Origin: Daphnia carinata
Lineage: Eukaryota; Arthropoda; Branchiopoda; Diplostraca; Daphniidae
Reading direction: 5' to 3'
DNA length: 64,000 bases
Assembly (NCBI RefSeq): GCF_022539665.2
Contig: NC_081332.1
Coordinates: 7,220,303 to 7,284,302 of the forward strand
How positions within the stretch are numbered: the first letter of the stretch is position 1; each line of letters starts with the position of its first letter. Below the pieces are notes generated by a model, which saw only the letters and a program-made list of their open reading frames with translations, did not search any database and was not told the DNA's origin. Shown piece after piece: positions 45,625-56,652 of this stretch. The position numbers and the translations under genes are program-made.

Positions 45625-47070
45625 CTAGATTGGTCGGAATTCACCTATGTTTTGATCAGTTAATTGTACCGACGGTTTCTGAACTGTAGCCGTCCTGCCT
45701 GCCGCCTGTATTTCGGCTGCGGCGATGCTGGTCGAGCAGGAGTGGTCTGCAGTTCCTCCTGGTTTTCCTGAATGGATGACAGCAACTGTTCCAATTGTGT
45801 GGTAGTCTGGATGCGGACTTCCTGGATGATGTTTGATAGCTGCTTGTGGCACGGCCTTGCCACTCTCCGGAAACTGGTCAATTTGGTTCTGAGCGATATC
45901 AATTCCGGCTGCAGTGGTTCTCAACGGGTTATTGATTGTAGTATTCTTAGGTATAAGACCCGGTTTAGAGTGTCCGTGAGAAGTTTCAGTTGAAAGTTCA
46001 ACAAAGTTCCCTCCAGACGGATTGAAAATTCTAAAATTTTCAAGAATGGGAAACTCGTACTTTCCCTCCTCTTCGCTGTCGAGTGTCTCCTCTAGGGGTA
46101 CAAACCGAAGAGATCCTCGTCTTTCGCTGGTATGAGTGTCTGCAATTCGGCTATGCTGTATGTCTGTCCCAGCAGGAACGTCATAAACTGCCTTGCATAC
46201 GTCGTAAAGGACGTCGTCAGCTCGGACGCTTGTTGATCTGCCTTCCGCATTGTCCTCTTGGTCCGCCCACTGGCCCTCACTACCTGAATCGTTAAGTATT
46301 TCAGGAATATCGTCGGTGTTTCCGGGTCCGTCAGCAATTGTGGTTTGTCCTGGGGGCGGCACCTCAGCCCGAAATCGTTTATCAACCGGGTTAGTTGGTC
46401 CCAGATTTTCGGATCACGCGACTGAAAATCCGGCTTCCTCTCCTTGAGGCACCTGAGTCCTAGTATCAGGGACGGCAACGGACTCGACTGTGTCGGGAAC
46501 ACTCTGGATGGGTTGCTCTGGACTTCTTGATATAGGTGATGGAAACTCAAGTTGAGGCGATCGTCCATTCACTGGGCTCTTCTTTTGGAAAAAACTCAAA
46601 AATGTGCTCGATAGAAAGCTAGCCTTCGATGCGCTTTTCAATGGTGATTTTGCAGGAGGAAAACGAGAAGCTAACCTTGCATAAGCATACGGTGGGCGTT
46701 GTGGGGCTGCAGCAATCGCTTTACCACGGGTCCAGATTTTCCTGGTGGCTGTGCTGGCGAATAGAACCACTTCCTCATAAGCAGGGTTTGATCGTAATTT
46801 ACCTAACTGGGTATTGCTTGTCTGAACTTTTGGTTTCAAAATGGGAGAAGCAGATTTCTTCATGGATTCGGTTTCTACGTCTGACATTTTACAACCATGA
46901 AACTTATCTGACGTGGACAAAGCACGGGCTGATAATTTTTCGAAATCAATTAACTTGGCAACTGTTTCGTTGTTAATTGTTACCACTGGCGTTAGGGAAC
47001 AACTAATAAGTGGAGTGCTTACAGGAGTGCGGGGAATCTTACGTCCGCCAGTAATAGCATCATCCATCAT
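45625..47070 (-). pseudogene. Gypsy copy 2 Gag N-terminal region
   Basis: From MMDDAITGGRK at 47070 a basic Ser/Pro-rich region leads to a frame change near 46415. The next frame (46092-46568) has LTRLINDFGLRC and FLLGQTYSIAELQTLIPAKD, and 45660-45902 holds an LEQLLSSIQENQEEL coiled coil. Together they give the long gypsy Gag N-terminus that is truncated in copy 1. Confidence 0.65.
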
Positions 47071-47170
47071 TGTGGTCGAGTTCGAGAAACCGCTGCCACC
47101 ATAATGTAAAGCATTCTTCCCGAAGGGAGGATAACTTTACTGATTTAAGACAAAGATGAAATAAGAACTT

Positions 47171-47187
47171 ATAGGCGGTTACCCACA
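47171..47187 (-). promoter_or_regulatory. Candidate primer-binding site of gypsy copy 2
   Basis: On the minus strand, TGGGTAACCGCCTAT directly follows the LTR. It starts with TGG as expected for pairing with a tRNA CCA end. A related TATCCGCC sits after the LTR copy at 17573-18230. The tRNA species is not identified. Confidence 0.45.
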
Positions 47188-47830
47188 ATGATGCATGTCT
47201 TGGTTAAAACACAAGATTACACAAACAAGAAAACATAGAAGAGAAAGAAGTATTTGGAAATAAGTGGACAAAGAGAACAAGAATTATGTTTCGTCTTCCC
47301 GTGATAACACGAATGGAAGAGTGGAAGAAAAACGACACGAAGGCGAGCGTGATAACTCGGCTGCACGTAGGCGATACACAGACAAGAATTCGAATAGGAA
47401 AAACAAAAGACAATCGCACTGTCAGGAATAATTTTGAGTCCGAACCAGTTTAATTGAATCGATTACTTCAGGGTAAAAGAAAATGATTTCACTAGGTAAT
47501 ACTACCAATAAAGCAAGAAAGATGCCTTGAGGCAAATACTTTACTCGGCTACAAGTTTGGGTCTGATCTCCCCTAGTTGCTGGGTTAACCATGGAACTTT
47601 GCATATTGCAAAGTGGCGTGATTGGGGGGAGCTTGTAGGCTTCGAGCGGGTAACCAATTAAAAGACTCGTTCAACATAGCGTGATATTTTTTACGTGCCG
47701 TCTGCGTGAATCAGCTTTCAGGTGTTCATCTAGGTCAGCCGAGTTGCGTATATGATGTTGCACTTTCCATGTCCAGACTTGCACTTACTACGGAAGCAAA
47801 GCGAAAGAAGTTAAGAAGTAATGTATTTAT
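47188..47830 (-). repeat. 5' LTR of gypsy copy 2
   Basis: Matches the LTR copies at 17573-18200 (opposite orientation) and 17015-17404. It lies directly upstream of the Gag start. The outer edge is at about 47820-47830, where LINE RNase H sequence begins. The 3' LTR is missing. Confidence 0.75.
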
Positions 47831-47835
47831 CTTCG

Positions 47836-48650
47836 TTTCAGTTGTTGATTCTACTCTTGATTGTTGAGGTAGTACAGGGCTTGTTTAATGGCATATAATT
47901 AAGCGTTGAAGCTATTTGTATGCTTTTGAGGTAACCAAGCTGTTTCTTCTTTATGTTTAGGGATGTAGAAGGCGCAACTGGCACTTTTTGATTGTTCGCA
48001 CACTGAACCATTAGTGTAAATTTCTAGGTGATTGGGGTCTTGGTTGGGTCTACGGAACTTGAATATTTGATTTGTTTGAGCTGAATTCTGTGCTGTTTTA
48101 TTTTTTAAGTGGGAAGAGTGACGTGGGGATGTAGAAGTATTCCCATGGTGGCCTAAGCTTTCTAAAAAAGGTTTTACCAGTTGGGTCCATTTTCCTTAGG
48201 TAGATGATGGCTGATAGGGTGCTTTTAGGTTTCCACTCTCTTTGTGTTTCTTTTAGTTGCTGGATGGTGCTGTAGGCCAGGCTCCATGGTTTTTCATTTA
48301 GTTGGAGGATGTAGTTATATGCAAGTTGTTCCCACCTATCTTTAACAGGGTAGATGCCGGTTTCGATATTTAGGAGTACTCTTGGGATTGATTTAAAGGA
48401 GGCAAAAATATTACGAAGGATTTGATTTTGGGCTTGTTCCAGTTTGTCCAGTCTCGTTTTGGATATTGTCACATGTCCAAAACCACCAAATCCACTTTTT
48501 GTATTGAACTCGGAACGAAAGAATACAATAAGAGACGACAACAATTAATACAATCTTCTTCACTAAAACCAATGACGGACAAATAAGAAGAAGCTTATCC
48601 AAAATTTGGAGCAAAATAAAACCGCTAGGGAACCCACGGGAACTCAACTA
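47836..48650 (-). pseudogene. LINE (non-LTR retrotransposon): end of RT and RNase H domain
   Basis: The open block 48098-48544 reads TRLDKLEQAQNQILRNIFAS and IETGIYPVKDRWEQLAYNYI, the region after the RT catalytic core in I/Jockey-type LINEs. It is followed at 47836-48050 by an RNase H-like segment, EIYTNGSVCEQ and FNA-stop-LYAIKQALYYL. The first catalytic Asp is Asn, and a stop stands at the position of the usual Glu. The domain ends at the LTR of gypsy copy 2, which suggests the LTR element landed in the LINE or that the two were juxtaposed by rearrangement. Confidence 0.7.
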
Positions 48651-49775
48651 ACCCGAATTTGTAACTACTCTTTATACCCTTTTGTAAAATACTCCCCTTC
48701 CGGCTGACGCATCCGCGTATCTTCCTAAATACTGATTCTTTTATTGCTTTTTTTCCCCACGGCCCTAGCTACAGGAGCGGGTGATTCATCTCTGTAAAGA
48801 GATAATTACACACCATTTTTACACGTGACAGCTCTTCCTCTTTTAAGACAGGCGACCCGACTGTACTAATTTTACCTTGGGTGACGGTAAGGTCACCCTT
48901 GTTATCGTTAACTATTAGCATTCATAAAACTATGGGAATAAAATTGATAAACAATAATTTGACCCATTAAGGTTGATGACATTGAATAAAAAGCGGGTTG
49001 AAACCTTTGACCTGCACAGTTCGTCTCTACTCTTGGAGTGGTACAGTTCTCCGAAGATGTTCACCTTTTCAGACGTTTTATTGAACCGGCCGTACTTTGA
49101 ATTGGGCGTTATGAACTTTACCGAGTTTTCTTTCGCTGATCGTGTCGACCGGTACCGTCGTCTCAATTCGTCGGATTGAGCTCTTCAAAAGCCTTCTCAC
49201 CGAAGGAAAAGAAACCTATGCCCGTTTAGGCTTCACGCATTCTGCTGGAGAAATTTGGAAGCTTGGGGATTTTTATTACAGTATGGTTCCCTTTTGCTAT
49301 TCGTCATTTCCTTTTGGTTTCTTACTTTGTTTTTTGCTTTTTAGTACGTATCCTGGCTATGCGAAGTATCGCGATTATTATTCGCATCCATACTCGAGGC
49401 TTTTGTGGTGGCTCGAATCGGGCGAAGATGTTTATGACCCGACCCCACGGCGTTCTCACTTTTTTTCGGATATTCTACTCTCCGCCGTTGAGGCAAAGAT
49501 GGAAGCTCATCTCGTCTAGCTGCAACTTCTTTCCGACTCCTGGCGGGACGAAGACCACCGTATGCTTTTTGGTACAATTTTTTTCGGTTTTTTCAATACA
49601 TTTTTTTTAACGCCACTCTTTCGTTGTTCCTACACTAGAAGGAACTATAAACTTTAGTTTTAGTATAACAAAAAATAACATATTTGAGTGTTATTTATAG
49701 TGATTGAATCTGAGAGAAGAATTTGGTCTTTGTTCTTCGGGATTATTCAGATTAGTGTAATTTATTTTGGGTATT
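48651..49775. other. Probable LTR/UTR region of the errantivirus-like element
   Basis: This lies just downstream (minus strand) of the envelope ORF, where the 3' LTR is expected. No second copy exists in the window, so boundaries are unknown. Short frames on both strands are not supported as genes. Confidence 0.35.
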
Positions 49776-51700
49776 TTATTTTGGCCCCTTCTTTATGTGA
49801 AGAAGATAATACTTTAGAACAATAGAAACTAGTAAACTTAAACCTAAAGCCAAGCACATAATGGTGTACGGCAGAAGAAAAAAATGCGTGCATAATTGCT
49901 TATAGGGTTTCCAGCACCAACTCTTCCCTCCCGCAGTCTCCTGGTGCAAGGCTGACCACATCGTGTTGTTCGTGAGCGGCTCGTCTCCGGCTAAGCAAGT
50001 AAGATTTATGACCTTACAATATTTTTGCTATACCTAATAATAGAATTGCGATTATCAATTCATAGGCATATCGAGTGAAGGATGTCTCCGGCTGTTTATC
50101 GACTTTCATCACGAGGTTGTGGATTTGTTCTCCAGCCATCTCCGCGGCTAGCCTGGTCGTTGCTCTGAAGCAGGTCGCTGATGATGTCGATCGATGTCGT
50201 ATTTTACCGCGATATCCCGATGACGACTTGTCTCCTGCTATTGTTCCCCGTTCCCGTCCTGCCATCTGCCATGCTGACAGATGGCAGCACCGCCGCTTGC
50301 AGATTCGGTGCCTCTACATGTGCTTTCATGCTGGCAGAGAAAACCAAATCTTCAGTCCTGGCCGAACATCCTAAAGATACTTCAAATATTCCAACTGCTG
50401 GTAACGTTATTGTTTTTAGTGGTGGCTGTCCACTATTAGGCGGGCAGGAAAACACTATGTCGTGTGGTTTTGTTGCCGAGAACGCGCATTGGTTTGCTTC
50501 AATGTACACGACTTCTGGACCTCGCCAATCAATAAATTTCTTCCGACACTGCGTCTTCATTTGGGATGCATCATTTATGAACACAGCTATGGCGCAGGAT
50601 TTTCGAGCGTCCCGTTTGCTGAAACCGGTATGGAATTTACACAACGGGCGGCCCAGTTTACTGCACTCCCGATCGTCATCCTTGGACAGTACCAGGAAGG
50701 TCTCGAGGTCGGCGGCTACTGCAAGTAGCAACCTACCTACTTTGGTAGGTTGCTAAAGCTGACACTATGCGTTCCATTATCTGCGGCTCCTGTCAGATTG
50801 ATACTTTGGAAGAGTTTGTACTGTTGGGTGTGGTCGAAGATAAAAAATTGGAATGAAAATTCTGAACTGGTGTTCCAAAGCCGCTTCTGTGATTGTGGAT
50901 TCGCGATAGGCCATCCAAAGTTCTTCACTCGAAATTGTCCATTTTCTAGGTAATTGTTGATTGATCCTCTTGACAACTGCATTGAATCGCGCTGGGGATA
51001 CGATTTGGGGAGCTAAATGTCCGTTTGCTAATAGGCTGAATCCTATGTTGAGGCTGTCGGCCAGCTGGTGTAACCATTGTAAGATTTGGTTCATTGCCTC
51101 GAATGTGTCGTCCAACTGGAAGAAATAGTCGAAGTGTTCTAAGTCAAGTTCTTCTAGCTTAGCATTGCATTCTAATAATTTTGATGTATCGGTTTGTAGG
51201 GACGAAAACTGGCCTCGGAGCTCTTTAATCAACTGGGCATTGGCTGTTGATTCCCAGAGCGATTCGTTCAGGATTGTGGCTTGTTTCTCCATAATGTGGA
51301 TCATTTCTCTTTGATTTAATTTAACCTGTTGTACTTGATTGTTTAGCTCTTCTAGGTCTGGCTGTGTTCACACCAAAAAGCCATTAGAGGGCTGATCCTC
51401 CGCCGTCAATGAGGCTACGTCGATTCCTAGGGCTGGTGTTCAAAGCTTCTTTAACCGTCGTCAATTGCTCCAAGACGTTTTCTAGCTCCTTCGATAATCC
51501 ACGTAACTTGCTGCTAATTCTTGTGGACGCTATTTTTTTGGGCCAAGAACCTTGCTCCTTCCAATTATCTGCCACTGCCTGCTGCTGGAGTATTTTTTGT
51601 TGAAAGTAAGCCATTCCAGCCCCGGTCGGTCCGAGGTCGAGGTCAGTTACGATTGTCCAAGCCGATTCACTGAAGGCGACGTCTATGTGTTCTTTAAAAA
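49776..51700 (-). pseudogene. Envelope gene (baculovirus-F/errantivirus-type), degenerate
   Basis: Envelope of an endogenous retrovirus-like element, membrane-fusion type by layout. After a likely signal region (51710-51740) come an ectodomain start, a basic RNRR cleavage-type site near 51410-51425 with a Gly-containing stretch after it, heptad-rich helix at 51050-51310, a Cys-containing middle (50204-50731), and a membrane anchor with short basic tail at 49776-49850 (FFLLPYTIMCLALGLSLLVS). A stop follows the glycine stretch, and further frame changes occur near 50755, 50200 and 50010. Two hairpins lie inside (50262-50286 and 50726-50755). Inactive. Confidence 0.7.
50726..50755. repeat. Perfect 12-bp hairpin
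   Basis: TAGCAACCTACC and GGTAGGTTGCTA flank a 6-base loop. It lies at a frame break of the envelope pseudogene. Confidence 0.9.
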
Positions 51701-52478
51701 TTGTGCCCGGCGGCGGGCTGAATCTTGTAAGACGGAACATCAAGAATGGTACCAGGCAAGTTAGATACCTTGCCGGTGGTCTTCTATTACGCACAGGCCT
51801 TTCAGATGGCTGAACGCTGATCTGGATAGACGGTTGTGCCGCGCCGTCAGAGGTCGTTGGTCGTTCAGTCATTGTGCTTCTGTCGTCTGCTACTGTTTGA
51901 GGACCGGCTGCAATAGGTACATCTTGTCCTTCACTGTCCTTCACTGCGACTTCCTCCGAATCGGTTGGGACTATTTCTTGCAGAGGTTGCCATTGATTGG
52001 GAGCTTCGAAAAATGGTTTCATGCGAATGACGTGCACAATATTCGTTTTCCCTCGCCAGGTTGCCGATACTACTGCATAATTCACTGGTGTGGTTTGCTT
52101 CATAACTTTAAAGGGTCCTAACCAACGATGCAGTTGGTTTGACGAGTTTTTCGGATTTCCCCACTTTTCTGAAGGGCTTATACACCAATACTAGATAAAA
52201 AAACTTGATTAACGAAGAATTCGGTGACATCCTTTGCTTTGCCGATTGGCATAGCTTTCAGCTCAACCCATTTTGTCAGGTAATCTACTGCCACAATTAT
52301 CATTTTGTTACCCTTGTGAGACAACGGGAATGGGCCTAGCAAGTCGATGCCCACTTTTTCGAAAGGTCTTTCCACCTTGATGCATTGTAGGAATCCCCGG
52401 GGTCTATCTGGTACTCTTTTTCTGCCTTGACAGCTCACGCAGCGGTTGGCACGAAGACATGTCTGGGCACGTTGGCTA
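51700..52478 (-). pseudogene. Integrase fragment and pol end of errantivirus-like element
   Basis: CVSCQGRK (the last Cys pair of the zinc finger) and VEKVGIDLLGPF-type text lead to VAVDYLTKWVELKAM with the first catalytic Asp. The frame then jumps at FVNQVFLSS to a LGPFKVMKQTTPVNY block, so a deletion removes the second Asp and the Glu. The tail ends in RPVRNRRPPARY, like the end of pol in gypsy copy 1. Confidence 0.75.
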
Positions 52479-52479
52479 A

Positions 52480-53040
52480 AAATAGATTGATTTTAATGGT
52501 CGGGAATTGCCCGAAAGGGCCTAAAACCATCCGACCGATTTTTAGCTATCGTCCAAATTCGTTCGATTCTGCCCGAATTTGCTTGCCTATACCTCTCCAT
52601 TGCGCCCAAAGTCCCCGATACCGCCCGATATTGCCGCCTATCCTATCCTAACACTGTCCCATACGGCTCTCACGGTCGATGGCTAACATATAAAAAGCCA
52701 TCAATTCGTAGTAGTTAGTTGATTCCGAAGAGATCTATCTCGATTAGACCTTCAGCGTTCCTTTCGAGCCGCTACCTCATCCTCGCCAGCTGAAGCGTAA
52801 GTTTTCCCTCTTAGTAACATTTCGATGTTTGTCTTAGTCGTTCCTTCGTAGCATATGTCCAAGTAATTTATAAGCAACTGTAGGCTCTTTATTTTCCGAT
52901 ATGTTCATTCGGTTAACTACTTGTGGTATTTTAATACAGGATATTCTATCAAACACGTATTGTCTTGTGCTTACCTATACACGGCATTGTGAGTAGCAGC
53001 TCCGCATCTAGTTTTATTTTTCAGTATTGGAGCCAACATG
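52480..53040 (+). promoter_or_regulatory. LTR-like promoter region with TATA box
   Basis: CATATAAAAAGCC (TATAAAAA at 52689-52696) is followed about 25 bases on by TAGTAGTTAGTTGATT, a plausible start region. It replaces the missing upstream part of the errantivirus integrase, so it may be a solo LTR inserted there. A 70-codon plus-strand frame beginning MTTPCPHLPF at 53038 is unassigned. Confidence 0.4.
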
Positions 53041-53259
53041 ACAACGCCGTGTCCACACCTACCCTTTCGTTTAATTGACGCTAACAAACCTAACTCTTCG
53101 TTTTTAAAATTCCGACTTACCTACCCCTACGTTCAATTTAGCTCGACATATCTACCCATTTGTTACAGTTTTTTTTATTTATGTACTTATACTGGCTTTA
53201 CTCTAGCTCCGATAAGCATCAGCCGTTTTTTATCATCTTTTGTTCTGTAAGAAGATAAG

Positions 53260-54340
53260 GTAATCAAACAAGGTGATTTCATTTCCATGTAAAATACCCT
53301 ACTGTTTGTATTATTTGATCAGCTTCAACAATATTATGATGCTATAAACGGGGTTATAAAGACAGACTGGAAAGTATTCAATGCAAAAAGTTCCTAGAAA
53401 ATTCCTATTCAGGTTACCATCTCTATACTATTATTCGTTACCTTGAAATGACAAACGAAACTACTTATGGCTTTTGGTTCGTTTGAGAATGGTGGGCAAG
53501 AGAAATGGTAGCCGACTTATGCCCATGTAGAACGTGATATCTTTTTGATATCTAATAGATATCAACCTGTCTTATTACTGGATCTGGTTAGCTAAGACAA
53601 CAGCAGTACGATATGTCAAATATTGGTGTAATTTACTGTCCACCAGATGTCTACATGCTGTATTATGAAAAACATCTTTCCATTTTTTCCCTCCATCAAC
53701 TATTTTCGGAATTACAACAACAATTTTGTGTGACACTATAAACAACAGTTAAAAAGTATGTTCCCAAAATCGAAGATTACAATAGGCATGCTTGCCACGG
53801 GGCGTACTTAACCTTCTCGCACCATATATGCAATATACAAATGAGTGAATTAAATGGTTTTTAAATTGTTTTATTCACAGGCTAAATGAATTTTGGGGAT
53901 TAAAAGTTATTGAAATTTAAAAATTGTGTAATGTTTGCTGTTCATGGTTAAATTTAAATGTTTCATGAAAATGTGGAAAGGATAATAAGCTGGAACTGTT
54001 CCGGTGTCGATTTCAGGATGTGACTGGCAAACATTATTCACCGGGATAAAATTTTCCTTCATGTAATCGATAGAAAAGAAAAAAGTTATGCAGCAATACC
54101 GAGTTTACAATCTAATCTAAGCAATATGCAGGTTAGATATGTAATATGTGTAAACATACATAAATATAATAGTAATAAACAGTATAATAATAACAATAAT
54201 ATAATATAAAAAATTATAATACATAAAAACTAAGTTGCGTGGTAGCCTCATTACTCGTTGTTTACATCAAAATTCATTGTTCTTACTATGCCGAAATTTG
54301 AATTAGGAGGAGCTTTATGTATTATAGGAAGTTTAATAGC
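53260..54340. other. No supported gene
   Basis: Strongly AT-rich (for example 54150-54240). Nothing recognisable. Confidence 0.5.
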
Positions 54341-54352
54341 TTTGAATCAATT

Positions 54353-55069
54353 TCAATGGCCAGCTCTGGAGATTTGTTGATAAAGTGTCAACAATTTGTA
54401 CACCAACTGCCTTGGAATCAAGCCCATTAAAGCCATCCAGGAACTTTTTTGATTTCTGCACCGTGTGCTGTCAACTGGCGGATTTTGACGGCGCTCCATA
54501 ATTCGATTGACAAGCTGCTCCAATGGCATAGCCCTTTGTCTTACAAAATTCTTAAGTTTACCAAGGTGATTTTCAAAAACGAAACAACTAAAGGTTTCTG
54601 GAGCGCCCAATTGTAGACATTTTTCAGACAAATGCCAGAGATTATGGATGTTGTAAGTGATGAATTGTTCACTATAAATTCCACGGCTCCGATTAACAAA
54701 ATTAATCAAAAGACTATTTGCGTAGTCACTATTTTCTTCATTGCAGACACTATGCTCACGTGAGAAACTCCTCATCGCAACATGTAGCAACAGAAAATGT
54801 TGGTGCACTTCGTCAGGAATTCTGTTCTTTAAAACTAGAGGCAGTACATATAATAGTAATAAACGTAACTCAGTCGCCTTGAACCTCGATAGTTCCTTTA
54901 AGGTGCTGGTTTTCTGATTGCATTCTACTGGGATACGTTCTTTGATGGAAACCAAGAAGCGAAAAATTTCAACAATTTGATGGGATGACACTCGGATTGG
55001 CATGTTTCTTCTTTCACTGAACCAGATCTGAAGTAGTTTTTTCAAACATCCCAAATTAACAAGGTGCAT
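54353..55069 (-). CDS. CACTA/TNP2-like transposase C-terminal region, uninterrupted
   Basis: A 238-codon open frame with no stop. It begins MHLVNLGCLKKLLQIW, which corresponds to the MHxVxLGxxKxLL..W motif of TNP2-like transposases, so the start is probably internal to a longer lost protein. It continues with LSRFKATELRLLLLYVLPLV, then YANSLLINFVNRSRGIYSEQ, YNIHNLWHLSEKCLQLG and CFVFENHLGKLKNFVRQRAM, the DUF4218-like domain in its normal order. The same region is shattered at 14130-14640. The intact frame makes it either a recent fragment or a sequence kept for another use; I cannot tell which. Confidence 0.7.
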   Translation of the reverse strand: MHLVNLGCLKKLLQIWFSERRNMPIRVSSHQIVEIFRFLVSIKERIPVECNQKTSTLKELSRFKATELRLLLLYVLPLVLKNRIPDEVHQHFLLLHVAMRSFSREHSVCNEENSDYANSLLINFVNRSRGIYSEQFITYNIHNLWHLSEKCLQLGAPETFSCFVFENHLGKLKNFVRQRAMPLEQLVNRIMERRQNPPVDSTRCRNQKSSWMALMGLIPRQLVYKLLTLYQQISRAGH

Positions 55070-55235
55070 TGGATGAATGAAAAAAAAAGCATCATATCAA
55101 TCGCAAGATTTTCTAAAATTGATCTTCCCAAATGTTGAACGCCCTGTTCACGATTTCTAAAGGACTCGTTCTAAAGTCCCATTCTATGTTCCGTTCTTAG
55201 CAACGTATCTAATTCCGGATATGTTACCCTTCCAC

Positions 55236-55484
55236 CTATATTGCGCAACTGTATCGGGGAAACTTCGCTGCGGAGCGCTCTTCATTGTATACCGCATATT
55301 TCACTTTGACAGTTTTCTCATCGGGAATTCTTTGTTGGCAATCATTGTCGGAGAATTGAAGAATTCCCATCTTCCATGGCTCTGAGCAATCGCATACAGT
55401 TGTTTCAAATGCCTGCGAGTGTAACCCGTAAAGGCATAGCCACAGCATAAATGAAAGCGTTGACATCTCTATTGACGGAAACAT
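55236..55484 (-). pseudogene. Envelope-like glycoprotein N-terminal fragment
   Basis: A signal-peptide-like start (MSTLSFMLWLCLYGLHSQAF) precedes VCDCSEPWKMGILQFSDNDC and a VKVKYAVYNE block, and the frame closes after FPRYSCAI. The layout resembles that at 19616-19849. It is the beginning of an endogenous-element glycoprotein; the rest is missing or frameshifted into about 55100-55235. Confidence 0.45.
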
Positions 55485-56650
55485 GTGTAGATATGGCGAA
55501 CATTATACTTAAATAAGCCACTAATATAATCGATAAAAGCATCTCATGTCATCATGTGGGTTTCTTAACTCATAGAATAATATTGAAAGAAATAGGTAAA
55601 AACAACCATAATTAAAAAATGGGTCATGGCATTTGCAAAGGCCAACGAACGTCCGGTGGCTTTTACTGCTGACCGCTGACAAAAGGCAAGTAAAATGTAT
55701 AGGGCATCGTGAAATAACTGGGTTTCGTATGGCAAGGGAAACCAAAAATAAACGCTTAAAATTTGACGGCGGAAAATTTAGCCGTGGAGGGTCATACGCA
55801 AGGTTTCATTTACTTCTAAGTTCTAACAAGAGTGGTATGGATAGGGCATAAGGTGAAAAGAATGTATAATATGACAATGGAAAAGGCGCGTTTGACGGCG
55901 AAAAATGGTATATTCTCTAATTCCTACGCCACGTATAATAAAATTGCTTATAGCTCTATGGTAGCGACCTCAGCTGTGATATATATGTGATAATCGCCAG
56001 TATAACAAGATAACTCATCTATTTGCAAGGGAGCTAATATAGTAATCGACAAGAAGGTGTTTAATATAAACTTTGTATATATATATGATTTTTCTAAGTC
56101 TACCTAGGGGAAAAAGAGAATGGAGAAAAGAGACAGAGGGAAAAGAATGCGATATATGAGAAGACGTGGGAAGCTAGCCCGCTTGGCGCGGAATAAGGTC
56201 ACTTGTCCCAGACAAGGTGTGTTGCAAATGAGACAGGTTACTTGCCCCTCGGCAAAATTTAGCGGAAACATATAAGGGCAGATAATGGGAGGATAGCTTC
56301 TACGAAGGAAGGACGGAAGAGAAAAGTAAAAACTCTGTTAGGAGCGAGATAGAGAGAGAGAAAAAAATTCAAGGGAAAATCTATGGCAGATTATTTATTT
56401 ACGTTAAGGAAATTTGGTCACAAAACGCGCGTGACGACTGTCAACAAAAAAAACTTGTTTTCCTACAAAGGGAAGGAGTTGGGTTCTTTTTTTGGATGAT
56501 AGGTGGAAAAGCTATGCCTTGTAGCATATACTTTCGCTATTTTGTCAACAACCATCAACCTTTTTTTGTAATGAGGCTTAAAGCCTTTATTTTCTATTCC
56601 TATCTTAATCCTCTCATTCATTTCTAGGCGCTCTATGCTTGAGTAAAGGG
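55485..56650. other. No supported gene
   Basis: Only short frames. A purine-rich patch near 56345-56375 is a simple-sequence GA run. Confidence 0.45.
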
Positions 56651-56652
56651 AG

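Larger units (their letters stand above)
42418..47187 (-). mobile_element. Gypsy LTR retrotransposon copy 2, internally deleted
   Basis: Same family as copy 1. Gag N-terminal part (45625-47070), capsid (45088-45561), RT (44070-44700), RNase H (43555-43821) and integrase (42418-43090) are in order. Gag jumps at 45110 from the capsid block (RAYPGGYTEKS) straight to sequence preceding RT, removing the rest of capsid, the zinc knuckles and the protease (about 1.1 kb relative to copy 1). The 3' side is truncated at LLHGGDP, where foreign sequence begins. Confidence 0.85.
49776..52478 (-). mobile_element. Errantivirus-like gypsy element with decayed envelope gene
   Basis: The integrase core start (52178-52438), the integrase C-terminal module and pol end (51384-52103) and envelope sequence (49776-51700) follow in order. 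All of pol upstream of the integrase zinc finger is missing: homology stops at about 52478, where an LTR-like promoter region begins in the other orientation. This is an old, inactive endogenous element. Confidence 0.8.

Noticed and set aside
49142-49610. Plus-strand frames of 115-125 codons
   Set aside because: They overlap each other in two frames, have odd hydrophobic composition, and lie in the expected LTR of the minus-strand errantivirus-like element.
50075-50756. Plus-strand frames across the envelope region, including one of 191 codons
   Set aside because: These are antisense shadows of the envelope pseudogene, whose minus-strand frames show the expected Cys pattern and membrane anchor.
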